From NCBI GenBank assembly GCA_030599405.1, contig JAUVOB010000127.1, positions 1 through 5,556 of the forward strand: a DNA stretch of 5,556 nucleotides, in the 5' to 3' direction. The notes below the pieces were generated by a model. That model ran no database searches and was not told the DNA's origin. It worked only from the letters and a program-made list of their open reading frames with translations. Below are positions 1-5,556 of the stretch, in pieces (position 1 is the first letter of the stretch; the number at the start of each line of letters is the position of its first letter). Origin of the DNA: Chloroflexota bacterium. Lineage in GTDB: Bacteria; Chloroflexota; Anaerolineae; Promineifilales; Promineifilaceae. A program made the translations under genes and the position numbers.

Positions 1-1105
1 CTCCGGACTGCGCGCTGCTCCGGTTATTGGAATCAGAACCAGAAAACGTCCATCTCCAACCCCACCACCAACCTGGGCCAGCCAGAAGGCATATCGGTGG
101 AATAATGACCAAAATAAATTTGAAGAAGGCTGGCTGAGTTGCCCCAAGAAGCCACATGAGAATTAGAGGAACGAAAATAGTCAAAAGCAGCGTAGGCGTA
201 TAAGGCAGTCCTCTGTTTGTCTGGCGACGGCCGAACCACACACCCAACACGGCAAGAGCTAAAAAAACAGGAAGCAGCCACTTAGCGACGGGCTCTTCGA
301 TAGTAGATCCGAAGGTTGACCAACGCAGACCATTGAACAGAAATTCCGGTAATGGGGATCGAAACGGTGGTCTGTCACCGGCTTGTTGCCAGTAAATTGG
401 CATCCAGGGCAAGTACAGCAGGAAAGTAGCCAACATCATCCCTATCCATCGACCAACTGGCTTGGCGACGGGAATGGACAAGGAGCTGTCTCGCTTCTGG
501 TCGTCTCTCGATCTGCGCTGATTTATAACCCAGATGAGAAAGATGAGGTTCTGGGTCACAAGGACCGCCGGAAAGAAATAGTGGGTGTAAAGACCTGCGA
601 CAGCCGATAGGACGTAGGCAACCGCCAATCCAATCTTCTTGCACCCACCTTGCAGCCACATCACTTGAAGCAGTGTTGATAATATGGCCAGGAATGCCAA
701 TAACTCATACATACGAGTTTCCTGGCTGTAATATATGAGCGCCGGATTGATGGCCACAAAGATACCTGCCACCAACGTGGGCGCATATGCCCTTGATCCG
801 ATGAGTCGTCTACCGAGCGCCATAGTCGTTGCGACAAGGCAGATGCCGGTAATAGCCGACAACGCTCTTAGCGCTAATTCGGTTTCTCCCAGGAACTCCC
901 GCCAGCCACGCAATACCAAATAATAAAGGGGTGGATGTATATCACTTGCCGTACCCTCAATGATCAGGTCAACAGACCTCTCGCTGAGGCGAGCACTGTT
1001 GCCTTCGTCATTCCAAAAGGATTGGACTTCAATCTGGTGAAATCTTAGGGTCGCGGCCAATATGAGGATCATAATGGCTGCGATTAGAAATCGATTTCGC
1101 CTCAT
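1..1105 (-). CDS. GT-C / GT39-type membrane glycosyltransferase, 3' end cut off by window edge
   Basis: The reading frame is open from an ATG at 1105 down to base 1 (368 residues seen, no stop), so the C-terminus lies outside the window. It resembles the PMT_2/RgtA-ArnT-like family: polytopic enzymes that move sugars from polyprenyl-phosphate donors onto acceptors outside the cytoplasmic membrane. Visible family marks are an N-terminal helix (about residues 6-22), then an acidic WNDEG motif in the first outer loop (D33, E34 are the expected catalytic/metal-site acids), HPPLYY at 57-62, a LALRALSA segment at 77-84, and IYYSQETRMYELL at 124-136. About ten hydrophobic segments follow to residue 343, with a KFILVIIPP motif near 329-337. 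The start follows the glycosidase stop by 4 bases, so the two are almost certainly one operon. AAGGA sits only 1 base before the ATG, too close for a normal ribosome site; an in-frame GTG at 1118-1120, inside the upstream gene, is the alternative start. Acceptor and sugar cannot be told. Confidence 0.88.
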   Translation of the reverse strand, partial: MRRNRFLIAAIMILILAATLRFHQIEVQSFWNDEGNSARLSERSVDLIIEGTASDIHPPLYYLVLRGWREFLGETELALRALSAITGICLVATTMALGRRLIGSRAYAPTLVAGIFVAINPALIYYSQETRMYELLAFLAILSTLLQVMWLQGGCKKIGLAVAYVLSAVAGLYTHYFFPAVLVTQNLIFLIWVINQRRSRDDQKRDSSLSIPVAKPVGRWIGMMLATFLLYLPWMPIYWQQAGDRPPFRSPLPEFLFNGLRWSTFGSTIEEPVAKWLLPVFLALAVLGVWFGRRQTNRGLPYTPTLLLTIFVPLILMWLLGATQPAFFKFILVIIPPICLLAGPGWWWGWRWTFSGSDSNNRSSAQSG

Positions 1106-1109
1106 GTCC

Positions 1110-2468
1110 TTAGCTGTCACGTCTTGGCGATAGATACCCCAAGAGAAGGTAGAACAGAACGGCGCCACTGGAAAGGGCCAGGACCGACCGAAAGTTCTGT
1201 TGGGTGAATGTTAGCTGGGACTTTTCAGAGGTTGCTTCGGTGCTGGATGCATAATCTGACAACGCAGACCAGGCCGGGGAAGGTGAAAAATCAGGCTCTA
1301 GAAGCCTGAAATAATACCAGGGCTGGTCTATTTCCGCGTCAGAGGGTCGTTTGAAAAACCAGTAGTTGACCACGCCGGCCCATGGCCATTCGCGTTGGGC
1401 TCGCTGATAGGCCTGAACCGCGTACTTGGCTTGTTCCGCGTCGCTAACCCGGCCATATGGATCATCCATAAACTCAGGAACTGTATTCCAACCCGCCTCA
1501 CTAACCCAGATAGCCTTGTGCGCATCCTCATTAGCTACCATCATATCCCGAAGAAGGATCACGTGGGCGTAATTGATGACAGTTGGCCTCAGGCGCTGGT
1601 CTGTTGGTCCTGACCATAAACCATAACCTTGGGCGGACAATACATCGAAACACTCAGCCGCTCCGGCATCGTACATGCGCTGCAGGAATATCAAATCATT
1701 TAGGTCCCGGTCGTCCAGAGCGATTGTCGGAGACAGCGCGCCAGCCAATATAACCGAATCGGGATCTACTGCCTTGGCCCGCCTGTACCCGGCGCACAAA
1801 AGATCGGTGAATGCCTCTGGATCGACAGGTTGCTCACCCCATTCTGGATAGATATTCGGCTCGTTCCAGAGTTGATAATAGCGGATGCGGCCTTGGTAAC
1901 GGCTGACCACCGCTTCGACAAAGTCTCCGTAGTCATCCAAACTATCTGGGGGAGCATGGGTTCCGATTGTGTCAGTAAGGGTACGGGTCCACGCCGGTGG
2001 ATTGTCGAGTCGGGCGATGATTTCGATATCGTATTGTTCGGCCAGGTCCACGATGTTGTCGTATTTATCCCATGAATCGACTCCCTCGGGATCGTTACGC
2101 CTGTCAACAAAGTCGCTTTTGCCATGAATCTCGATGTCCTCCCACGGAAATTGTTGCCGGATGAAACCGAATCCGGCACCGTGGAGCATGCTTAACACCT
2201 CCTCGCGAACTTCCAGGAGCACTTCCTGCTCTAAGAAGGTGTTCATACCGAAGGGTGAAACATCGGCCAGAGCGATATCCTGGTTGGGCGCATGGTCGGG
2301 CTGAGGGCGGACGGACGAATAGAGCCAGTGAATGACACCTCGCAGCTGGGCCGGCACTGTTTCCTCACCGGTGAGATCGTATAGCGAATTAGCGCTGGGC
2401 CATAAAGCAACGATCATGACGACGATGGCTGCTATTGCCAGTAATTGCCGGATACGCTTTCGTGACAT
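1110..2468 (-). CDS. Membrane-anchored clan GH-A glycoside hydrolase (GH39/cellulase-like)
   Basis: A complete 452-residue protein with a TIM-barrel glycosidase core. Residues 73-160 give the N-terminal barrel strands, including FGMN (73-76), FIRQQFPWEDIE (102-113) and RLDNPPAW (153-160). The acid/base glutamate is expected at E203 in LWNEPN (200-205), and the nucleophile at E324 in WVSEAGW (321-327); this spacing fits retaining enzymes of clan GH-A. YWFFKRP (369-375) and the PSPAWSAL segment (397-404) match the last barrel strand and final helix. A basic N-terminus (SRKRIRQ) precedes a helix at about 8-24. A Ser/Thr-rich linker (409-422) leads to a second helix (about 428-446) and a basic tail (PRRDS). 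By the positive-inside rule both ends are cytoplasmic and the catalytic domain is outside. The ATG at 2468 has no Shine-Dalgarno but lies just after a TATAAT box. The glycosyltransferase follows 4 bases downstream, suggesting a shared role in a surface or exopolysaccharide. The substrate is unknown and the exact GH family is not assigned. Confidence 0.85.
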   Translation of the reverse strand: MSRKRIRQLLAIAAIVVMIVALWPSANSLYDLTGEETVPAQLRGVIHWLYSSVRPQPDHAPNQDIALADVSPFGMNTFLEQEVLLEVREEVLSMLHGAGFGFIRQQFPWEDIEIHGKSDFVDRRNDPEGVDSWDKYDNIVDLAEQYDIEIIARLDNPPAWTRTLTDTIGTHAPPDSLDDYGDFVEAVVSRYQGRIRYYQLWNEPNIYPEWGEQPVDPEAFTDLLCAGYRRAKAVDPDSVILAGALSPTIALDDRDLNDLIFLQRMYDAGAAECFDVLSAQGYGLWSGPTDQRLRPTVINYAHVILLRDMMVANEDAHKAIWVSEAGWNTVPEFMDDPYGRVSDAEQAKYAVQAYQRAQREWPWAGVVNYWFFKRPSDAEIDQPWYYFRLLEPDFSPSPAWSALSDYASSTEATSEKSQLTFTQQNFRSVLALSSGAVLFYLLLGYLSPRRDS

Positions 2469-2476
2469 CGGTCACA
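2461..2476 (-). promoter_or_regulatory. CRP/FNR-like palindrome over the glycosidase start codon
   Basis: Read on the minus strand the site is TGTGACCGATGTCACG. It contains the perfect inverted repeat GTGAC-N4-GTCAC and matches the CRP-family pattern TGTGA-N6-TCACA at all but the last base. It begins one base after the TATAAT box and covers the predicted transcription start and the ATG of the glycosidase. A bound regulator there would be expected to repress. The palindrome is seen directly; its use by a Crp/Fnr-family protein is inferred, and a chance match is possible because part of the site is coding. Confidence 0.4.
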
Positions 2477-2482
2477 ATTATA
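2477..2482 (-). promoter_or_regulatory. -10 box (TATAAT) of the glycosidase-glycosyltransferase operon
   Basis: A full-consensus TATAAT on the minus strand ends 8 bases before the ATG at 2468. The usual 6-8 base distance from -10 box to start point puts transcription initiation on or within two bases of the A of the ATG. With no Shine-Dalgarno present, this fits a leaderless mRNA. The -35 region is poor: only a weak CTGAAC/TGAACG match with a long spacer, and no TG extension. Confidence 0.55.
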
Positions 2483-2588
2483 CCCCACCCTCGACGAATA
2501 CCGTTCAGGCGTACGGAGGGCATGATTGTCCGGCCTTTTTTCATATGATAAACTCACTACAGGATATCCAAGCAACACCTAGGGAAAA

Positions 2589-2601
2589 GGAACTGAGTTC
2601 C
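2589..2601. repeat. Inverted repeat GGAACT-G-AGTTCC
   Basis: A perfect 6-bp inverted repeat about a single central base. Flanking AGGG (2581-2584) and CCCT (2601-2604) could extend the pairing across an AAAA bulge. It may be an operator half-site pair or a small hairpin. No known regulator is matched, and there is no T-run to make it a terminator. Confidence 0.35.
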
Positions 2602-2618
2602 CCTGTTTAGGCATCCAT

Positions 2619-2641
2619 TTCGAACTTCTTACGCGTTCGAA
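2619..2641. repeat. Paired TTCGAA palindromes, 17 bp apart
   Basis: TTCGAAC (2619-2625) and GTTCGAA (2635-2641) are exact reverse complements separated by 9 bases. Each also contains the self-palindrome TTCGAA. They could fold as a 7-bp stem with a 9-base loop, or act as two protein sites on nearly the same face of the helix. The spacing does not fit the Gram-positive LexA box (CGAAC-N4-GTTCG). Confidence 0.35.
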
Positions 2642-2669
2642 CCAGGTATTTCAGTGGCAAGTGCCGCTG

Positions 2670-2697
2670 TTGTCATCTTGCGAGCAATTAGTGCAAT
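2670..2697 (+). promoter_or_regulatory. Possible sigma-70-type promoter for the oxidoreductase
   Basis: TTGTCA (2670-2675, five of six matches to the -35 consensus) is followed after 16 bases by TGCAAT (2692-2697, four of six matches to the -10 consensus). Initiation would fall near 2704, inside the 14-bp palindrome, giving a leader of about 175 bases. A weaker competing pair is TTGTCC (2526-2531) with TAAACT (2549-2554), spacer 17. Neither is strong, so the true start is uncertain. Confidence 0.28.
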
Positions 2698-2699
2698 AC

Positions 2700-2713
2700 C
2701 ACTGTCGACAGTG
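2700..2713. promoter_or_regulatory. 14-bp perfect palindrome, candidate operator
   Basis: CACTGTCGACAGTG reads the same on both strands over all 14 bases, the longest gapless palindrome noticed in the intergenic region. It lies 2 bases downstream of the candidate -10 box TGCAAT, where a dimeric repressor would block initiation. The regulator is unknown. Confidence 0.38.
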
Positions 2714-2864
2714 CGCGTTACGATGAAACAAAAAGGCTATCCAATACCCGCGTTAGTTCAGCTGATACGTCGAAACTCCGTCCCGCTGTTTAAAACACCA
2801 AGACCCGTCACGCCTCACTTTACTTCAATCACCTGCCCGTCAATCTTTGTGAGCCTGTATCTAT

Positions 2865-2870
2865 GAGGAG
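2865..2870 (+). promoter_or_regulatory. Ribosome binding site of the oxidoreductase
   Basis: GAGGAG lies 9 bases before the ATG at 2880, a strong Shine-Dalgarno match that fixes the start of the 671-residue protein. It contrasts with the other three genes here, none of which has a well-placed site. Confidence 0.8.
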
Positions 2871-2879
2871 TCAGTCACC

Positions 2880-4895
2880 ATGCTAACCAACATCGAGAAG
2901 ATCCTCTTTCTGTTCTTGGTTCTCGTCTCGGGGTATGCCGCCTTCCTCACATTCCGGATGATGTTCCGTTCGATCGGCCGGGGTCAGGGTGAGATCTCCC
3001 GTGACGATCCGTGGCAGCGCATTAAGGCATTGGTTACCGGCACCATCTTCCAAGGCGGCATCATCCACCGCCGCCGTATCGCCTCTCTGTTTCACTACGG
3101 CGTGGCCTGGGGCTTTATCTTTTACATGTTGGTGAACCTGATAGACATTTTGGAGGGTTTGATCAGCGGCTTCGTGTTTCCAGGAGACAATACCTTTGGG
3201 GATATCTATAGACTCCTCGCGGATGTTTTCAGCGTCGCGGTGTTTATCGGCGTTGCCTATTTTCTGCTCCGGCGATTTGCGGCTCGCGACACTGCCCTGT
3301 CCGTTCGCGGCAACGTCAAGCTTGATCCCAAGGCAATCTCAGGAATTCCGAAGGATTCCTTGATCGTCGGTGTTTTTATCTTACTACACGTTGGATTTCG
3401 CTTCTTGGGACAGACTTTCCTAGTAGCAATGGAGGGAGCTGACAGCTGGCAACCCTTCGCCAATCTTATAAGTAATTTATGGTCTGAACTAACTCCGGTC
3501 GCGTTGGATGTGGGCTGGCATATCTGTTGGTGGCTGGCTCTCGGCCTGATCTTAGCCTTCATCCCGTATTTTCCTTACAGCAAGCACGCCCACTTGTTTA
3601 TGGGACCGATCAACATCGCCACCCGGCCGAAAAGAAAGGCTCTGGGTGCATTGGAATCACTAGACTTTGAAGATGAGTCAATTGAACAATTCGGCGCCGC
3701 CCGGCTGACTGACCTAACCCAGACCCAGATCCTGGATGCATTTGCTTGTATCATGTGTAACCGTTGCCAGGATGCCTGCCCGGCGTATACAACTGGAAAA
3801 GAACTATCGCCAGCCGCATTGGAGATTAATAAACGATACCATCTCAGGGCAAATATGGGGAAGCTGGCATCCGGTCAGGAAGAGGAAGCCTTGCTGCTCG
3901 ATTATGGTATGAGTGAGAGTGCCGTTTGGGCTTGTACAACTTGTGGAGCATGCATAGAGGCCTGCCCGGTAGGCAATGAGCCGATGTTTGATATTTTGAA
4001 TATGCGGCAGAACCAGGTGCTGATGGAAAGCACATTCCCGCATGAACTGCGTGGCGCGTTCAATGGTATGGAGCGACTAGCTAATCCCTGGGGTATGACC
4101 GAAGATCGAATGGCCTGGACAGCACCTCTCGACTTTAATGTTCCCACCGTTCAAGAGAACCCTGATTTCGACATACTATATTGGGTGGGTTGTGCCGGCG
4201 CCTTCGATCCGAGCGCCCAAGAGATAGCGCAGGCGATGGCCACGTTGTTACACAGCGCTGGCGTCAACTTCGCCGTTTTGGGAAATGATGAGACATGCAC
4301 CGGCGACAGCGCGCGTCGTGCCGGCAATGAATATCTGTTCTACGAAATGGCCATGATGAACATCGAGACCCTCAAGGGTGTTGGCGCAGATAAAAAACCT
4401 ATCGTTGCCACCTGCCCTCATTGTCTGCATACCATAGGGAGAGAATATCCGGAACTCGACGGTCAGTTTGAGGTCATTCACCATACTCGACTGATTACTG
4501 ACCTCATTGCGGAGGGGAAACTCAGTCTAAATAAAAAACAGGTCTTGGAACAGACCACCTTCCATGATCCATGCTATTTAGGCCGCCATATCGGTGAATT
4601 CGATGCCCCTCGCGAAGTACTACGTGCAGCGGGAGCAAACCCACTGGAGATGAATCGCACCCGTGAAAACTCTTTCTGCTGTGGAGCTGGGGGCGCCCAG
4701 ATGTGGAAAGAAGAAGAACACGGCGAGCGTACTGTGAGCATGGATCGTTTTGAGGAAGCTCAGGCCACTGGTGCTGCAATATTGGCCACCGGCTGTCCCT
4801 TTTGTGCTATCATGATGAAAGATGCTAACACTGAGGTCGGAGATGTGATGGAGGTGAGGGATATCGCCCAGGTCGTTGCTGATGCGTTATCATAG
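2880..4895 (+). CDS. Membrane HdrD-like Fe-S oxidoreductase with NarI-like cytochrome b domain (EtfAB:quinone oxidoreductase type)
   Basis: A complete 671-residue protein. Residues 1-235 form a NarI-like domain with five helices (about 7-27, 70-90, 112-130, 160-180, 212-232); H72, H170 and H214 in or beside helices, plus H63, are candidate heme b ligands. Two ferredoxin-type motifs follow: C290-C293-C296-C300-P and C352-C355-C358-C362-P, each expected to hold a 4Fe-4S cluster. Two CCG domains end the protein. The first has C438, C473 and C512/C515, with Thr472 where the paired Cys would be; the second is complete, with C565, C600-C601 and C639/C642. This order matches HdrD/GlpC-like proteins (COG0247) and especially EMO/EtfD enzymes, which pass electrons from reduced electron transfer flavoprotein, for example from acyl-CoA dehydrogenation, through Fe-S clusters and heme to menaquinone. 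No etfAB is present in the window, so the donor is inferred; a heterodisulfide, lactate or other donor is possible. GAGGAG at 2865-2870 supports the start. Confidence 0.9.
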   Translation: MLTNIEKILFLFLVLVSGYAAFLTFRMMFRSIGRGQGEISRDDPWQRIKALVTGTIFQGGIIHRRRIASLFHYGVAWGFIFYMLVNLIDILEGLISGFVFPGDNTFGDIYRLLADVFSVAVFIGVAYFLLRRFAARDTALSVRGNVKLDPKAISGIPKDSLIVGVFILLHVGFRFLGQTFLVAMEGADSWQPFANLISNLWSELTPVALDVGWHICWWLALGLILAFIPYFPYSKHAHLFMGPINIATRPKRKALGALESLDFEDESIEQFGAARLTDLTQTQILDAFACIMCNRCQDACPAYTTGKELSPAALEINKRYHLRANMGKLASGQEEEALLLDYGMSESAVWACTTCGACIEACPVGNEPMFDILNMRQNQVLMESTFPHELRGAFNGMERLANPWGMTEDRMAWTAPLDFNVPTVQENPDFDILYWVGCAGAFDPSAQEIAQAMATLLHSAGVNFAVLGNDETCTGDSARRAGNEYLFYEMAMMNIETLKGVGADKKPIVATCPHCLHTIGREYPELDGQFEVIHHTRLITDLIAEGKLSLNKKQVLEQTTFHDPCYLGRHIGEFDAPREVLRAAGANPLEMNRTRENSFCCGAGGAQMWKEEEHGERTVSMDRFEEAQATGAAILATGCPFCAIMMKDANTEVGDVMEVRDIAQVVADALS

Positions 4896-4906
4896 GTCCG
4901 TCACAA

Positions 4907-5556
4907 ATGGAATCACGAATGAGACAACCCTTTTCAAATAACTATCCAAAACCGATCTTCTTCTGCGGCCTCTTCCTGGCTCTGATAGTGACGGCCTGTC
5001 AATCTGGTCCGTATGAGGAGACCTTCGACAAGACGGGAAAGTGGGGCAGCGGCAGTTCAGCCGATGTTGAAGGGCAGGTTGACAATAGTGTTTACGAGCT
5101 GCTGGTTAAAAGCAACAGCGGTGTCTACCTGGCTACAGCCGGTGAATCTTTCGATGATGGCGTCTATGAGGTTGAAGCCACCCAAGTTGCAGGTCCGCTC
5201 AATAACGGATATGGCTTCTTGTTTAAGGTGGATGAAGAAACGGATTCCTTCTACGTATTTGAAATAAGTGGTGATGGGTGGATATGGATCGGACGGTGTG
5301 CTGACTTATGCGAATCAGAACAGGTCGCTCTGGTCGGTGGAGACTGGTTCCGATCGCCTGCGGTTAATCACGGATTGCAGGCCACAAACGGCCTTCGCGT
5401 TGTCGTCGATGGGACATTAATGACATTCTATGTCAATGGTGTTGAGGTCGGCCGCACCTCAGACGATCGCTTGACAGAAGGCGACATCGCCGTTATGGTT
5501 GAAGCCCTGGGCGAGAGTGGCGTTCGGGTCATTTTCGACAATTTTCGATACACACC
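4907..5556 (+). CDS. Lipoprotein with predicted concanavalin-like beta-sandwich domain, 3' end cut off
   Basis: 216 residues are visible and the frame is open to the window edge. Residues 15-30 form a signal-peptide core ending in a VTA-C lipobox, so C31 should be lipidated and the protein held on the outer face of the membrane. Residues 35-216 look like a beta-sandwich of the LamG/DUF1080 (3-keto-glucoside hydrolase-like) type: GYGFLFKV (101-108), FYVFEISGDGWIWIGR (115-130), NGLRVVVDG (161-169), MTFYVNGVEVGR (172-183) and VRVIFDNFRY (206-215). Such domains often bind glycans, but no catalytic residues were identified. C131 and C135 form an unusual CxxxC between strands, possibly a disulfide. 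The final strand motif suggests the domain is nearly complete at the edge. The start lies 11 bases after the oxidoreductase stop, so read-through is likely. An in-frame ATG at 4919 with GGA 7 bases upstream is an equally good start; both give the same mature protein. Exact function unknown. Confidence 0.82.
   Translation, partial: MESRMRQPFSNNYPKPIFFCGLFLALIVTACQSGPYEETFDKTGKWGSGSSADVEGQVDNSVYELLVKSNSGVYLATAGESFDDGVYEVEATQVAGPLNNGYGFLFKVDEETDSFYVFEISGDGWIWIGRCADLCESEQVALVGGDWFRSPAVNHGLQATNGLRVVVDGTLMTFYVNGVEVGRTSDDRLTEGDIAVMVEALGESGVRVIFDNFRYT

Larger units (their letters stand above)
2469..2879. other. Divergent intergenic region, 411 bases, no supported gene
   Basis: This stretch separates the minus-strand glycan operon from the plus-strand oxidoreductase and must carry both promoters. 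Short open frames occur (for example a GTG-started frame at 2654-2866), but they lack a ribosome site, recognisable motifs or natural-looking composition, so none is called. The region is rich in short inverted repeats: GGAACT-G-AGTTCC (2589-2601), TTCGAAC-N9-GTTCGAA (2619-2641), GGCA-AG-TGCC (2656-2665), CACTGTCGACAGTG (2700-2713) and TGTTT-A-AAACA (2787-2797). Several could be operators or hairpins in a leader. No tRNA, terminator or riboswitch was recognised. Confidence 0.7.

Noticed and set aside
375..923. Short frames on both strands within the left-hand 1.1 kb
   Set aside because: They are out of frame with, or antisense to, the continuous glycosyltransferase frame that covers 1-1105 and carries clear family motifs.
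2619..2643. tRNA T-arm-like GTTCGAACC in the intergenic region
   Set aside because: No acceptor stem, D-arm, anticodon arm or 3' CCA partner can be placed around it; the TTCGAA palindromes explain the resemblance.
2654..2866. 70-residue GTG-started frame before the oxidoreductase
   Set aside because: It has no ribosome binding site and no recognisable motif, its sequence looks like translated non-coding DNA, and it overlaps the candidate operator and the region leading to the real gene's Shine-Dalgarno.
4316..4430. First CCG domain missing one cysteine (Thr472-Cys473), possible loss of function
   Set aside because: The T/S-C-TGD-ARR-GNEYLF pattern is common in this HdrD-like/EMO family, where only the second CCG domain keeps the full cysteine set, so it looks like family-typical variation and not damage.
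4896..4906. Terminator between the oxidoreductase and the lipoprotein
   Set aside because: The gap is 11 bases with no hairpin or T-run, too short for an intrinsic terminator.

Overview
The window looks like ordinary chromosomal DNA from a bacterium of mixed, roughly balanced base composition. The closest fit is Chloroflexota (Anaerolineae or a related class). This is inferred from the style of the proteins: an RgtA/ArnT-like membrane glycosyltransferase beside an anchored clan GH-A glycosidase, a NarI-HdrD fusion oxidoreductase, and a lipoprotein with a lectin-like domain. There is no rRNA or other direct taxonomic marker, so the assignment is tentative.

Layout: two divergent transcription units are separated by a 411-base intergenic region (2469-2879). 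On the minus strand, a membrane-anchored glycoside hydrolase (2468 to 1110) is followed after 4 bases by a multi-pass GT-C/GT39-type glycosyltransferase (from 1105) that runs off the left edge. On the plus strand, a 671-residue membrane iron-sulfur oxidoreductase (2880-4895) is followed after 11 bases by a lipoprotein gene (from 4907) that runs off the right edge.

How they work: the minus-strand pair would build and trim or sense a glycan on the outer face of the membrane, using lipid-linked sugars for the transferase. The plus-strand oxidoreductase has a five-helix cytochrome b-like domain, two ferredoxin-type 4Fe-4S motifs and two CCG domains. This is the architecture of EtfAB:(mena)quinone oxidoreductases (EMO/EtfD) and HdrD-like proteins, so it probably passes electrons between a soluble donor such as electron transfer flavoprotein and the quinone pool. 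The lipoprotein has no known functional link to it apart from position.

Regulation: the glycosidase gene has a consensus TATAAT box only 8 bases before its ATG and no Shine-Dalgarno, which suggests a leaderless transcript. A CRP/FNR-like palindrome lies across the same start codon. The intergenic region also holds a 14-bp perfect palindrome next to a possible promoter for the oxidoreductase, which has a clear GAGGAG ribosome binding site. I see no RNA genes, mobile elements, CRISPR arrays or clear terminators, and nothing that demands a new biological system. The most useful leads are the regulatory sites and the EMO-like gene.
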